DNA from: an uncultured Paracoccaceae bacterium
Lineage (GTDB): Bacteria > Pseudomonadota > Alphaproteobacteria > Rhodobacterales > Rhodobacteraceae
Length of the DNA: 64,000 nucleotides
Assembly (NCBI GenBank): GCA_943787785.1
Contig: CALSNT010000005.1
Coordinates: 1-64,000, forward strand
Direction: 5' to 3'
Shown here piece by piece: positions 29,820 through 38,477 of this stretch. The notes beneath the pieces are model-generated. The model saw only the letters and a program-made list of their open reading frames with translations. It searched no databases and was not told the DNA's origin. Positions within the stretch are counted from its first letter, which is position 1. Every line of letters begins with the position of its first letter. The position numbers and the translations under genes were made by a program.

Positions 29820-30577
29820 ACCAACCTCATCGGGATACCGGCGGCGGCCATGTGGGCCTTGGCCTGTCGAATCGTAAATTCACCGAAGTGGAAGATTGAC
29901 GCGGCGAGCACGGCGCTGGCGTGGCCTTCTGTGACGCCCTCGACAAGGTGATCCAGCGTTCCCACGCCACCCGACGCGATGACGGGCACGCCGACTGCAT
30001 CGGAAATCGCGCGGGTCAGAGGCAGGTTGAAACCGCTGCGGGTGCCGTCGCGATCCATCGATGTCAGCAGGATTTCACCGGCCCCTTTGGCGGCGACGGT
30101 GCGGGCGAATTCGACCGCGTCGATGCCGGTTTCGCGCCGTCCCCCGTGGGTGAAAATCTCCCACTTTCCGAGGCTTGTCGTTTTTGCATCGATGGCGACG
30201 ACGATGCATTGGCTGCCAAAACGTTCGGCGGATTTTGCCACCACCTCGGGGTCGGCGACGGCGGCCGAATTGAAGCTGACCTTGTCGGCCCCGGCCAACA
30301 GCAGGGCGCGTACGTCATCAGGGGTGCGGACGCCGCCACCGACGGTCAGCGGCATGAAGCAATGTTCCGCCGTCCGGCGCGCCAAATCGAATAAAGTGCC
30401 GCGATTTTCGTGGGTTGCGTTAATGTCGAGGAAGCACAGCTCGTCCGCGCCCGCCGCGTCATAAGCGATAGCGGCCTCTACCGGGTCGCCCGCGTCGATC
30501 AGATCGACGAAGTTCACGCCTTTGACAACGCGGCCGTTGGCGACGTCAAGGCAGGGGATGATCCGGGTCTTTAGCAT
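29816..30577 (-). CDS. hisF: Imidazole glycerol phosphate synthase subunit HisF
   Basis: A 253-residue TIM-barrel cyclase with catalytic Asp in [15 protein letters not shown] and the second Asp in [14 protein letters not shown]. Phosphate-binding loops are [11 protein letters not shown] and [11 protein letters not shown]. It uses ammonia from HisH, which is not in this window, to make IGP and AICAR. The start at 30577 ([12 protein letters not shown]) is fixed by the family; a 41-codon upstream extension is rejected. It is followed by hisE. Confidence 0.95.
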   Translation of the reverse strand: MLKTRIIPCLDVANGRVVKGVNFVDLIDAGDPVEAAIAYDAAGADELCFLDINATHENRGTLFDLARRTAEHCFMPLTVGGGVRTPDDVRALLLAGADKVSFNSAAVADPEVVAKSAERFGSQCIVVAIDAKTTSLGKWEIFTHGGRRETGIDAVEFARTVAAKGAGEILLTSMDRDGTRSGFNLPLTRAISDAVGVPVIASGGVGTLDHLVEGVTEGHASAVLAASIFHFGEFTIRQAKAHMAAAGIPMRLV

Positions 30578-30660
30578 CGGGGCGGACCTAGCCCTGATCG
30601 GGGCGCGAAAGCAAGTCGACGGTGTGTTGAGAATTTGGGAACAAGTGAAAGGATCAGATG

Positions 30661-31116
30661 ATGGATATTCGGAAATTGATGGCCGGGGCTGCGATTGCAC
30701 TGTGCCTGGGCCTGCCCACTGGGGCGACCGCGCTGGAGGTGAAACAGTCCGGCAAGTCGGTGACCGAAACGATGGACGCGTTGGTCGCGGCGGTGGAAGG
30801 CGCAGGCGCGAAGGTCGTGGCGCGGATCGACCACGCGTCGAATGCAGAAGGGGCCGGGCTGGAGCTTAGGCCCACGCAGAAGCTGATTTTTGGCAACCCC
30901 GCACTTGGCAGTCAGGCAATGCTGGCCGACCAGCGGGCCGGGCTGAAGCTGCCGATGATGGTCCTGGTCTACGAAGACGAAGCCGGTGACGTCTGGGTGA
31001 CCTACGAGGCACCCGCCGACCTGTTTGAGGGCATGGAGGCCATCGACCCGGAGGCTGAATTCGCAATGAAAATGACAGGTGCGCTGGATATGCTGACGGC
31101 CAAGGCCATCGAATAG
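30661..31116 (+). CDS. Exported DUF302 protein
   Basis: A 151-residue protein with a signal peptide ([20 protein letters not shown], cleavage near ATA-LE) and a DUF302 domain: [51 protein letters not shown] and [10 protein letters not shown]. The function is unknown; DUF302 proteins are periplasmic. AAGGA precedes two adjacent ATGs (30658, 30661), and the second has the better spacing. Confidence 0.8.
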   Translation: MDIRKLMAGAAIALCLGLPTGATALEVKQSGKSVTETMDALVAAVEGAGAKVVARIDHASNAEGAGLELRPTQKLIFGNPALGSQAMLADQRAGLKLPMMVLVYEDEAGDVWVTYEAPADLFEGMEAIDPEAEFAMKMTGALDMLTAKAIE

Positions 31117-31119
31117 CGC

Positions 31120-31367
31120 GGGTCATAGTAGCTGACCGTCTTCCAGGTTTGGATCGCCCGATCCAGTGCGGCCCAGGCCCAGTTGGACCGGTCCGGAATC
31201 GCCGCAAGATCGGCGCAGACCAGGGTCAGGTTTCCCGCCGCCACATGGGGACCTGCCCGCGACAGCTGCGGGCCAGAATGTTGCCGGGGTTCGGGGCCGT
31301 CACTGCCCAAGGCAAAGGCCGCGCCAGACAGGTCCAGCGCGGCGGCTATCAGAAATGCTTCATGGGA
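31120..31367 (-). pseudogene. Possible small exported protein with a frameshift
   Basis: Reading the reverse strand after the 56-residue gene, ATG AAG CAT is followed by a frame that gives FLIAAALDLSGAAFALG, like a signal peptide, then GNLTLVCADLAAIPDRSNWA and [15 protein letters not shown]. One missing base near 31355 would join start and body. The frame has no stop before it enters the antisense of the DUF302 gene. It has protein-like character but no known family. Weak call. Confidence 0.3.
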
Positions 31368-31538
31368 TCAGCCGGTTACGACCGGCATGCAGGCTTCGAG
31401 CGCTGCGTCCCACTTGGTGCCATCAATGCAGGCCGACGCAGTGTCCGCTTTGTGGTCAGCCCCGCGGCAGCCCATTGCAGCGGCCATCGACGGTGCCAGG
31501 ATGACGGCCACGACCGCCAGAAAAGTTGCGCGTTTCAT
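31368..31538 (-). CDS. Small exported cysteine-containing protein
   Basis: A 56-residue protein: signal peptide MKRATFLAVVAVILAPSMAA, then a short mature part with three cysteines and the pattern CIDGTKWDAALEACMPV. AGGAGGG lies at ideal distance before the ATG, which supports it as a real gene despite its size. Similar tiny proteins occur beside purB in other Rhodobacteraceae (from memory, unchecked). It lies 66 bases after the purB stop on the same strand. Function unknown. Confidence 0.6.
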   Translation of the reverse strand: MKRATFLAVVAVILAPSMAAAMGCRGADHKADTASACIDGTKWDAALEACMPVVTG

Positions 31539-31604
31539 TGGGGCGAGCCCTCCTGTACCAAAACGACTGGCCTTAGCCTATCACAAGTGGGCAGAAATTC
31601 CCTG

Positions 31605-32921
31605 TCACGCATCCGTGAGGTCACCAAACACCCGGGCAAAGATCGTATCGACGTGTTTGGTGTGGTAGCCGAGGTCGAAGTGGGCGGCGATTCCGTCTGC
31701 GCCGAGGGCGGCGACAACCTCATCATCGCCCTCTAATTCAGTCATGAAATCAGCGCCTTGCTCCCAGACCTTCATCGCGTTTCTCTGGACCAACTTGTAA
31801 CTGTCTTCGCGGCTGACTCCGGCTTGTGTGAGCGCCAGAAGCACACGTTGTGAATGAACAAGTCCCCGGAACTGGTTGAGATTGCGCATCATGTTGTCGG
31901 GATAGATCACCAGCTTGTCGATCAGCCCGGTCAGGCGTCCCAACGCGAAATCCAGTGTGATGGTCGCGTCAGGGCCGATGTTTCGCTCGACTGAGGAGTG
32001 AGAGATGTCGCGTTCGTGCCAGAGCGCCACGTTTTCCATCGCCGGCACCACGGCCATACGGACCAATCGGGCGAGGCCAGTCAGATTCTCACTCAGCACC
32101 GGGTTGCGCTTGTGGGGCATGGCCGAAGACCCCTTTTGACCCTTGGAGAAAAACTCTTCGGCTTCAAGGACTTCGGTGCGCTGAAGATGGCGGATCTCGG
32201 TCGCGATGTTCTCGATCGAACTGGCGATAACGCCGAGGGTGGCGAAGAACGCGGCGTGGCGGTCGCGGGGGATGACTTGTGTGCTGATCGGCTCGGGCGT
32301 CAGGCCCAATTTCTCGCAGACGTGTTCTTCTACCGCCGGGTCGATGTTGGCGAAGGTTCCGACCGCACCGGAAACGGCTCCGGTGGCGATTTCGGCGCGG
32401 GCCGTTTGCAGCCGGGTGCGGCCGCGATCCATCTCGGCATAGAATCGTGCGAATTTCAGGCCCATGGTCACCGGTTCGGCGTGGATACCGTGGCTGCGCC
32501 CGATGCAGACGTCCATCTTGTGTTCCAGCGCGCGGCGTTTCAGGGCCGCCAGAAGCGCGTCCATATCCGCTAGAAGCAGGTCGGTGGCGCGCACCAGTTG
32601 CACGTTGAAACAGGTATCGAGCACGTCCGAAGACGTCATGCCCTGATGCACGAACCGCGCCTCATCCGCGCCGACGTGTTCGGCCAGATGTGTCAGGAAG
32701 GCGATGACGTCGTGTTTGGTGACGGCCTCGATCTCGTCAATACGGGCGACGTCGAATTCCACGTCTTTGGCCTTCCACACGGCCTCGGCATTCTCGCGCG
32801 GGATTACACCCAGATTGGCCTGCGCATCGCAGGCGTGGGCCTCAATCTCGTACCAGATGCGGAACTTGGTTTCGGGGGACCAGATCGCCACCATGTCGGG
32901 GCGGGAATAGCGCGGGATCAT
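31605..32921 (-). CDS. purB: Adenylosuccinate lyase
   Basis: A 438-residue PurB that splits SAICAR and adenylosuccinate in purine synthesis. Seen are IPRYSRPDMVAIWS at the start, GMTSSDVLDTC, the catalytic His in IGRSHGIHAEPVT, and the signature loop GSSAMPHKRNPVLSENLTGL. It is a full-length fumarase/aspartase-superfamily member. The start at 32921 is normal for the family. The gene stands apart from purL in this window. Confidence 0.95.
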   Translation of the reverse strand: MIPRYSRPDMVAIWSPETKFRIWYEIEAHACDAQANLGVIPRENAEAVWKAKDVEFDVARIDEIEAVTKHDVIAFLTHLAEHVGADEARFVHQGMTSSDVLDTCFNVQLVRATDLLLADMDALLAALKRRALEHKMDVCIGRSHGIHAEPVTMGLKFARFYAEMDRGRTRLQTARAEIATGAVSGAVGTFANIDPAVEEHVCEKLGLTPEPISTQVIPRDRHAAFFATLGVIASSIENIATEIRHLQRTEVLEAEEFFSKGQKGSSAMPHKRNPVLSENLTGLARLVRMAVVPAMENVALWHERDISHSSVERNIGPDATITLDFALGRLTGLIDKLVIYPDNMMRNLNQFRGLVHSQRVLLALTQAGVSREDSYKLVQRNAMKVWEQGADFMTELEGDDEVVAALGADGIAAHFDLGYHTKHVDTIFARVFGDLTDA

Positions 32922-32999
32922 GTCGCGGCCTTTTGAATTGAGGGCGGTTCGGCGCGGTCATAGACTGCGCGGAACGGGGCGACAAGTTGAGGCGGGCAG

Positions 33000-33326
33000 A
33001 TGCGAGCGATTGTTTTGGCGGTGGTGCTTGCGGGTCCGGTTTCGGCGCAGGATTGGACTCCAATGGACGGTGCGAAGATTCAGACGGCGCTGGAGGATCG
33101 CACGCTGTATTACGAAGGTGCTGAGCAGGAGTTCTATTCCTCGGGGCAGACATCCTACACGGCCGGCCGACCTAGTCTGGGGAGTTGGGCGGTGCGCGGC
33201 GATCGGTATTGCAGTCAGTGGCCGCCGAACGATCAATGGGAGTGCTATGACATGGAGGCGGCTGACGGCGCAGTGCGGTTCCTCGACGCCTACGGCAATG
33301 TAACTGAGGGGCGTTACGAGAAGTGA
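33000..33326 (+). CDS. Small exported protein, unknown function
   Basis: A 108-residue protein with a signal peptide (MRAIVLAVVLAGPVSA, then QDW) and a compact mature domain with two cysteines (YCSQWPPNDQWECYDME) and an aromatic FYSSGQTSYTAGR. The pattern is conserved in Rhodobacteraceae by recollection, but no named domain is certain. Its stop overlaps the GTG start of the next gene, so they are coupled. Confidence 0.72.
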   Translation: MRAIVLAVVLAGPVSAQDWTPMDGAKIQTALEDRTLYYEGAEQEFYSSGQTSYTAGRPSLGSWAVRGDRYCSQWPPNDQWECYDMEAADGAVRFLDAYGNVTEGRYEK

Positions 33327-33727
33327 GGCGGTTAGCGGACTTTGCCGGTGGCTGGTTGCTTGAGCGGCAGATCGAGGATCGGCGCGCGGGAGAGTCAGGC
33401 GTGTTTGAGGGTCACGCAACGCTGACCGAGACGCCCGATGGCTGGGTCTGGTCCGAGCACGGTCAACTCGGCATGGCCGGACGTGAGCCTGTCACCGCGA
33501 CCCGGCGCTATCTCTGGGCCGAGCCGAAACCGGGGCAGATCGAGATCAGCTTTGAGGACGGCAGGCCGTTTCACAAACTCGGGGTGACGGCGCGCCATGA
33601 TTGCGCGCCCGACACATATGACGTGACTTATGATTTCACGGATTGGCCGGTCTGGCAGGCGGTTTGGCGGGTCACCGGTCCGCGCAAGGACTATAGGATG
33701 ACAACCCTGCATCGCCGACCCGGCTGA
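33323..33727 (+). CDS. DUF6314 family protein
   Basis: A 134-residue protein from a GTG start. It opens LADFAGGWLLERQIEDRRAG with FEGHATL, and ends YDVTYDFTDWPVWQAVWRVT and GPRKDYRMTTLHR. This pattern fits DUF6314, a lipocalin-like barrel of unknown function. It overlaps the preceding exported protein by four bases and is followed by bioY after 72 bases. Confidence 0.75.
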   Translation: MRRLADFAGGWLLERQIEDRRAGESGVFEGHATLTETPDGWVWSEHGQLGMAGREPVTATRRYLWAEPKPGQIEISFEDGRPFHKLGVTARHDCAPDTYDVTYDFTDWPVWQAVWRVTGPRKDYRMTTLHRRPG

Positions 33728-33799
33728 GGCTTTCCCTTGCGCGCGCTGCCCCGCTGCGGCAAAACCGACCTCAACCTTCGATAATGAAAGGCAAGGGGC

Positions 33800-34387
33800 A
33801 TGAACGACAGAGTTTTGGCCGAGGCGATTGGCCCGGCGAGCGGCACGCAACTGCGGATCAAACAGGCAGTTCTGGTGGTGTTGGGGATTGCCGCGCTGGC
33901 GATTGCGGCGAAAATCAAGGTTCCGATGTGGCCGGTGCCGATCACCATGGGCACATTCGCGGTGCTGACTGTCGGCGCGGCCTATGGCGCGCGCCTCGGT
34001 CTGGTGACGATCCTAGGCTACATGATTATCGGCGCATTGGGATTTGACGTGTTCGCCGGGTCTTCGGCCGAGAAATTCGGACTGACCTACATGATGGGCG
34101 GCACGGGCGGCTATCTTGTCGGCTATGTGCTCGCGGTACTGGCGCTTGGTGCGCTGGCGCGGGCCGGCTGGGACCGTTCCGTCGGCAAAATGGCTGTGGC
34201 ACTACTGATCGGCAACGTGCTGATCTATGTGCCTGGTCTGCTGTGGCTGGGTCAGCTGTTCGGATGGGATCAACCGATCCTTGCCTGGGGCCTGTGGCCG
34301 TTCCTGGTCGGTGACGCGGTGAAATTGGCGCTGGTAGCCTTGCTGGTTCCGGGGCTGTGGAAGCTAATCGGCAACGCGCGCGGCTAA
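33800..34387 (+). CDS. bioY: Biotin transporter BioY (S component)
   Basis: A 195-residue membrane protein with about six helices. The family motifs KVPMWPVPITMGTFAVLTVG and MGGTGGYLVGYVLA are clear. BioY binds biotin in the membrane and works alone or with an ECF module (BioMN), which is not seen here. It ends at a strong bidirectional terminator. Confidence 0.92.
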   Translation: MNDRVLAEAIGPASGTQLRIKQAVLVVLGIAALAIAAKIKVPMWPVPITMGTFAVLTVGAAYGARLGLVTILGYMIIGALGFDVFAGSSAEKFGLTYMMGGTGGYLVGYVLAVLALGALARAGWDRSVGKMAVALLIGNVLIYVPGLLWLGQLFGWDQPILAWGLWPFLVGDAVKLALVALLVPGLWKLIGNARG

Positions 34388-34413
34388 ACCGCTGCAATGC
34401 TTCTGCAAATAGA

Positions 34414-34436
34414 AAGGCGCGCCAGTGGCGCGCCTT
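34414..34436. terminator. Bidirectional terminator between bioY and the hydrolase/OsmC gene
   Basis: AAGGCGCGCC-AGT-GGCGCGCCTT is a perfect 10-bp inverted repeat with a 3-base loop between two convergent genes. The T-tracts are short on both sides, so strength is uncertain. Confidence 0.7.
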
Positions 34437-34461
34437 ATACATTTCAGTGGTCCATGTCAGC

Positions 34462-35670
34462 TTAAGCCAGCGAAGTGTCGACCCGACTGGACTGCTCCAG
34501 CGTACGGTGGACGGGGCATTTTTCGGCGATTTCCAGCAGCTTCTGACGCTGATCATCTGATAAATCACCTTCCAGCGAAATCCTCCGTCTAAAGGTGTCG
34601 ACTTTGGTACCGCCTGCCTCGGCGTCCTGCGCATGCACCTTGTCATGGGTCACATCAACGCTGACGTGGGTAAGCGGCCATTTCTTGCGTCGGGCGTACA
34701 TGCGGATGGTCATTGAGGTGCAGGCGCCCAGTCCAGCCGTCAGGAAGCCGTAGGGCGTCATGCCGCGATTGGTCCCGCCGTACGCCTCGGGCTCGTCTGC
34801 CAGCGCGTGATGTGTCGGCCCTGCATTCACGTCCTGCAGAAAGCCGTTCGGGTCTGCTTCGGACACGCGCACCACCCCTTCCGGCGCGCCAGGAGGGGGG
34901 GCCGGGGGCGTTAGTTTCAGATAGCGACTGGCCCAGGCGGCGATAACCTCGGCGGCGTATTCGGCATCCTCTGGGCGGGTGATCAGGTGATCGGCTTCGT
35001 CCAGAGTGACAAAGCTTTTCGGGTGTTTCGCGGCGAGGAATATGTTCGAGGCGTTCTCGATCCCGACAATCCGGTCCTGCGGGGCATGCAACACCAGCAG
35101 GGCGCGACGGAGCGAGGCGATCGCCGGGCCGAGTTTCTCGGCGCTGACGTCGTCGACGAAATCTTCGCTGATGGTGATCGGGCGGCCGCCCAGATTGACC
35201 TCGGCTTGTCCGTCGCGGCGGATCTGCTCCAGCGCATGGCCGAAGTTGTGGGTGACGTGGGCGGGCTCGAACGGCGCGCCGATGGTGGCGACGGCTTTGA
35301 CGGATGCGATGTCTCCGGCGGCTTTGAGGACCGCCGCGCCGCCCAGCGAGTGGCCGATCAGAAGGGCGGGCGCGTGCCCCATTCCGGCGAGGTGGTCGGC
35401 GGCAGCATGCAGGTCGCCGACGTTGCTGGTGAAGGTCGTGTTGCCGAATTCACCGCCTGAATGCCCCAGACCGGTGAAGTCGAATCGCAGAACGGCGATG
35501 CCCATCCCGGCGAGGCGTGCGGAGATGCGGCGCGCGGCGGGGATGTCCTTGGAGCAGGTGAAGCAATGCGCGAACAATGCGGTGGCCAGATGCGGCCCGT
35601 CAGGAAAATCAAGCCGCGCCGCGAGGTCGGCTCCATTGTGCCCGGTGAATGTTATGCGTTCGGTGGTCAT
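34462..35670 (-). CDS. Bifunctional alpha/beta hydrolase–OsmC family protein
   Basis: A 402-residue fusion. Residues 1–250 are an alpha/beta hydrolase: oxyanion region FAHCFTCSKD, nucleophile elbow LIGHSLGGAA, acid in LHAPQDRIVG, and His in DEADHLITR. Residues 270–400 are an OsmC/Ohr-like domain with the redox cysteines in GLGACTSMTIRMYA and AEKCPVHRTLE. The OsmC half would reduce organic peroxides; the hydrolase substrate is unknown. This fused form is widespread in Rhodobacteraceae. It is convergent with bioY. Confidence 0.88.
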   Translation of the reverse strand: MTTERITFTGHNGADLAARLDFPDGPHLATALFAHCFTCSKDIPAARRISARLAGMGIAVLRFDFTGLGHSGGEFGNTTFTSNVGDLHAAADHLAGMGHAPALLIGHSLGGAAVLKAAGDIASVKAVATIGAPFEPAHVTHNFGHALEQIRRDGQAEVNLGGRPITISEDFVDDVSAEKLGPAIASLRRALLVLHAPQDRIVGIENASNIFLAAKHPKSFVTLDEADHLITRPEDAEYAAEVIAAWASRYLKLTPPAPPPGAPEGVVRVSEADPNGFLQDVNAGPTHHALADEPEAYGGTNRGMTPYGFLTAGLGACTSMTIRMYARRKKWPLTHVSVDVTHDKVHAQDAEAGGTKVDTFRRRISLEGDLSDDQRQKLLEIAEKCPVHRTLEQSSRVDTSLA

Positions 35671-35847
35671 GCTGTCCCCTTAATCTACCGCGCTGGCAAC
35701 AGTGGGGGCAGGGCGCAAGCCGAGCAAGGGTTGGACCTGTCCTGTCACGTCATGGTGACGGGACGAGAGGTCACGGTCCTTTCGCCAGGATTCTATGGAA
35801 GGAGTAGGGGGGGCTTTACGGCCCTGGGCGGACGTTCGCACAGGTTC

Positions 35848-36038
35848 CTTTGTGCACGGAATCGAGCCGAAGGCGCCGTGCACTCGCCAGCCCGTCCGGG
35901 CGGGTTGGCGACTGGTGAGGGCAGCGTAACTCTGTGAATTGACGGGCGAACCTCACGATTAAGTGGCACGAATACCCGTCTCATCACCAACCCATGGGCT
36001 GACAAGCGCAAAGCTTGTGTTGCGAGAAAACCAAAGCC
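35848..36038 (+). repeat. 191-bp dispersed intergenic repeat, copy B
   Basis: The same 191-base block as at 27922–28112, in the same orientation and without gaps. It lies between the start of the hydrolase/OsmC gene and the DUF3445 gene. The hairpin CGCCAGCCCG/CGGGTTGGCG is unchanged, and the 3' hairpin is ACAAGC-gcaaa-GCTTGT, where the changed base keeps pairing (C–G here, U·G in copy A). Confidence 0.85.
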
Positions 36039-36102
36039 CCCTCAAGGTCAAAATCGGCAATCCCGGTTTCGCTTTCACCTCGTTGCGACTAGCTTGCCGC
36101 GC

Positions 36103-36843
36103 ATGCCTGCTCTCCAAACCAAATTTGCCGCAGCTCCCTGGACATCTCCTGCCGGTCAGCGCCTGCCGGGGTTGCAGCCAATGAAGATGGGTGACTGGTT
36201 GCGGGTGGACGAAGCGTATGGTGGTCAGATGGTCGAGCGGGATCGCCTGATCGCCACCAGGGCCAATGCTGTTCATGCCCTGATGCCGGATGCGTGGGCC
36301 GCAGCGGTGGAACTATATATGATGGCTCTGGCGCATCTGCGCTCGTTGCCGGGTTTCACGGTCGCATCTGACCGTGTGCAACGTCCGGACGGCGTCATTG
36401 TGCCGCTGAACTCTAACCAGCCATTGCTGACGCTTGGACGGCTTGTGGCAGAAGACCTGTGCCTGATGCAAAAGCAGCGCGACGAACATGTCCTGACCGG
36501 AGCGATTCTGTGTTTTCCGGCGCACTGGACGCTGGCCGAGAAAATCGGCCGCCCGATGATCCGCATTCACCAGCCCGTGGAAAGTTACGACGATGATATC
36601 GCCAAGCGGGTCCAACGCATCTTCGACAATTTGCGCGTCGACCAGCCGGTCTGTCGTGGCAATCTCCACCGTTGGCACGAGGCTGACCTTTTCGCCCCGC
36701 GGTCCGAAAAAGATGCACCTTATGAGCGCGATGATACCGCCCCTTATCTTCGCAGTGAGCGTCAGAGCCTGATCAGATTGCCCGAAACAGACGCAATCCT
36801 GTTCACGATCCACACATCGATTATCCGTGCGAGAACCGATTGA
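36103..36843 (+). CDS. DUF3445 family protein (heme-dependent oxidative N-demethylase-like)
   Basis: A 246-residue protein matching the DUF3445 family. Seen are RLPGLQPMKMGDWLRVDEAY, DLCLMQKQRDEHVLTGAILC, FPAHWTLAEKIGRPMIRIHQ and PVESYDDDIAKRVQRIFDNL, then RSERQSLIRLPETDAILFTI. Family members bind heme and demethylate amines, but direct proof exists for few. ATG 36103 is preferred to a TTG nine bases earlier. Confidence 0.82.
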   Translation: MPALQTKFAAAPWTSPAGQRLPGLQPMKMGDWLRVDEAYGGQMVERDRLIATRANAVHALMPDAWAAAVELYMMALAHLRSLPGFTVASDRVQRPDGVIVPLNSNQPLLTLGRLVAEDLCLMQKQRDEHVLTGAILCFPAHWTLAEKIGRPMIRIHQPVESYDDDIAKRVQRIFDNLRVDQPVCRGNLHRWHEADLFAPRSEKDAPYERDDTAPYLRSERQSLIRLPETDAILFTIHTSIIRARTD

Positions 36844-36980
36844 ACCGCGCCAAACTGCCGCTTGCGCGCCCGCGAAAGCAGGCATAATGCACCGATCAAA
36901 CGCGACCCGATCGAGTCGCGCCCGGCCAGCCCAATCTGCTGACGCAACGCTGGGACAGACGGCGCAATAAGGAACACATG

Positions 36981-37094
36981 ATGTTGAATCAGGAAATCTC
37001 GAAGCGACGTGATGCCGCGATCTCGAACGGGGTCGGGATGATGACGCAGATTTACGTGGACCGGGCGCTGAACTCGGAAGTCTGGGACGTGGAG
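36981..37094 (+). pseudogene. gabT: 4-aminobutyrate aminotransferase, 5' part (split by IS256)
   Basis: 38 codons from ATG 36981 (AAGGAA upstream; an ATG three bases earlier is possible): MLNQEISKRRDAAISNGVGM then MTQIYVDRALNSEVWDVE. The frame runs into the IS at the 9-bp target duplication GACGTGGAG (37086–37094). It continues in the same frame after the IS at 38478 with DVEGKRYIDFAAGIAVV, so removing the IS and one duplicate restores the gene. Confidence 0.9.
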
Positions 37095-38477
37095 AGCTAT
37101 GCCCAAAAGTTGGTGACGGCCGTCATCAGGCGGCGGTTTGAAGTTGCTTGATGCCGTCTTTGAACTCAACCCCCTGAATGATCTCGGGCAGACGGTTTGG
37201 CCCGGAGATCTTCCGCCACTTCTTCTTGGCTGACATCATCAGCCTGAAGACCATGGCGAGGGCGGTCTTGCGGTTGAGGCAGCCCTTGGTCTTCCGGGTG
37301 CGGTTCCGGACCGTGGCGAAGACGCTTTCGATCGGGTTCGTGGTCCGGATGTGTTTCCAATGCTCGGCCGGGAAGTCATAGAAGGCCAGGAGCTCATCAC
37401 GATCCTTGACCAGTTTGGCCACGGCCTTCTCGTATTTCACGCCGTAGGTGTCCACGAAGAGATCGAAGGCGGCGTTTGCCTCCTTTTTCGTCTCGGCCAT
37501 CCAGATGTCCTGCAGATCAGCCTTGGCTTTTTCGTGCAGGGATTTGGGCATCGCGCCCAACACGTTTGACGTCTTGTGAACCCAACACCGCTGCTCACGG
37601 GTCTCGGGATAGACATCTCTCAGGGCGGTCCAGAAGCCGAGTGCACCATCGCCGGTGGCCAGTTCGGGCGGAACAGTCAGTCCGCGCTTTTTCAGCCCTT
37701 TCAGCAGGTCGCGCCAGCTATCGGCGTTCTCGCGGAACCCGTCCATGATGGCGAGAACGTCCTTCTCGCCGTATTCGTCTGCACCGATAATCACCAGCAT
37801 ACATTGACGGTCGCCGCCCAACCGGGGCGTGAAGTAAACCCCATCCGCCCAGATGTAGACATAGCGCTTGCCCGTGAGGTCGCGTTTGCGCCAGGTCTCA
37901 TATTCTTCCCACCAGTTGGCCTTCAGGCGCGTGATAGTTGAGGACGACAGCCCCTCGGCATCCGGCCCCAGAAGCGCGGACAGCGCCTCGCTGAAGTCGC
38001 CGGTCGAGATGCCTTTCAGATAAAGCCAGGGCAGAAGTTCCTCCACCGACTTCGTCTTGCGCAGATACGGCGGCACCAGCGAAGAGCGGAACTTGATCTT
38101 GCTCCCATCAGCGTTGCCGCCGCGGTCTCGAACACGCGGAACCTGCACTGGTACCGTCCCGATCCCGGTCATCATTTCTCGCTCGGGCAGAAATCCGTGG
38201 CGCACCAAACGCTGGCGACCGTCCTCGTCCAGAAGATGTGCGTGTTCGGCGATAAAGGCGGAAACCTCGGCTTGAACCGCCGTGCGCAGCAACTCCTTCG
38301 CCCCGGCCTGGATCACCGCGGTCAACGGATCAGGCGAAATTTCCGATGGCAGTTCGAACGGGACAACAGTAGATTTGGCCATGGTGGCATATCCTTTCTC
38401 TTTGAGAATGACGGCGCTTCAACACCGCCATGATATGCCGCCTACTTCAGGCCATCACCAACTTTCGGGCATAACTC
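37095..38477 (-). mobile_element. IS256 family insertion sequence, copy 2
   Basis: 1383 bases, flanked by perfect 9-bp direct repeats GACGTGGAG (37086–37094 and 38478–38486). The inverted ends are TATGCCC(A/G)AAAGTTGGTGA. One transposase gene lies on the reverse strand, as in copy 1. The clean target duplication and unbroken gabT halves indicate recent insertion. Confidence 0.95.
37126..38382 (-). CDS. IS256 family transposase (copy 2)
   Basis: A 418-residue DDE transposase of the mutator type with YVYIWADGVYFTPRLGGD, LATGDGALGFWTALRDVYPE and CWVHKTSNVLGAMPKSLHEK. It is collinear with copy 1 with scattered substitutions, including LATGDG for LAIGDG next to the second catalytic Asp. No frameshift is seen, so the element may be active. 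Confidence 0.93.
   Translation of the reverse strand: MAKSTVVPFELPSEISPDPLTAVIQAGAKELLRTAVQAEVSAFIAEHAHLLDEDGRQRLVRHGFLPEREMMTGIGTVPVQVPRVRDRGGNADGSKIKFRSSLVPPYLRKTKSVEELLPWLYLKGISTGDFSEALSALLGPDAEGLSSSTITRLKANWWEEYETWRKRDLTGKRYVYIWADGVYFTPRLGGDRQCMLVIIGADEYGEKDVLAIMDGFRENADSWRDLLKGLKKRGLTVPPELATGDGALGFWTALRDVYPETREQRCWVHKTSNVLGAMPKSLHEKAKADLQDIWMAETKKEANAAFDLFVDTYGVKYEKAVAKLVKDRDELLAFYDFPAEHWKHIRTTNPIESVFATVRNRTRKTKGCLNRKTALAMVFRLMMSAKKKWRKISGPNRLPEIIQGVEFKDGIKQLQTAA

Noticed and set aside
18646-38477. A composite transposon bounded by the two IS256 copies
   Set aside because: The two IS copies differ at many bases, only copy 2 has a target duplication, and the interior is mostly conserved core genes.
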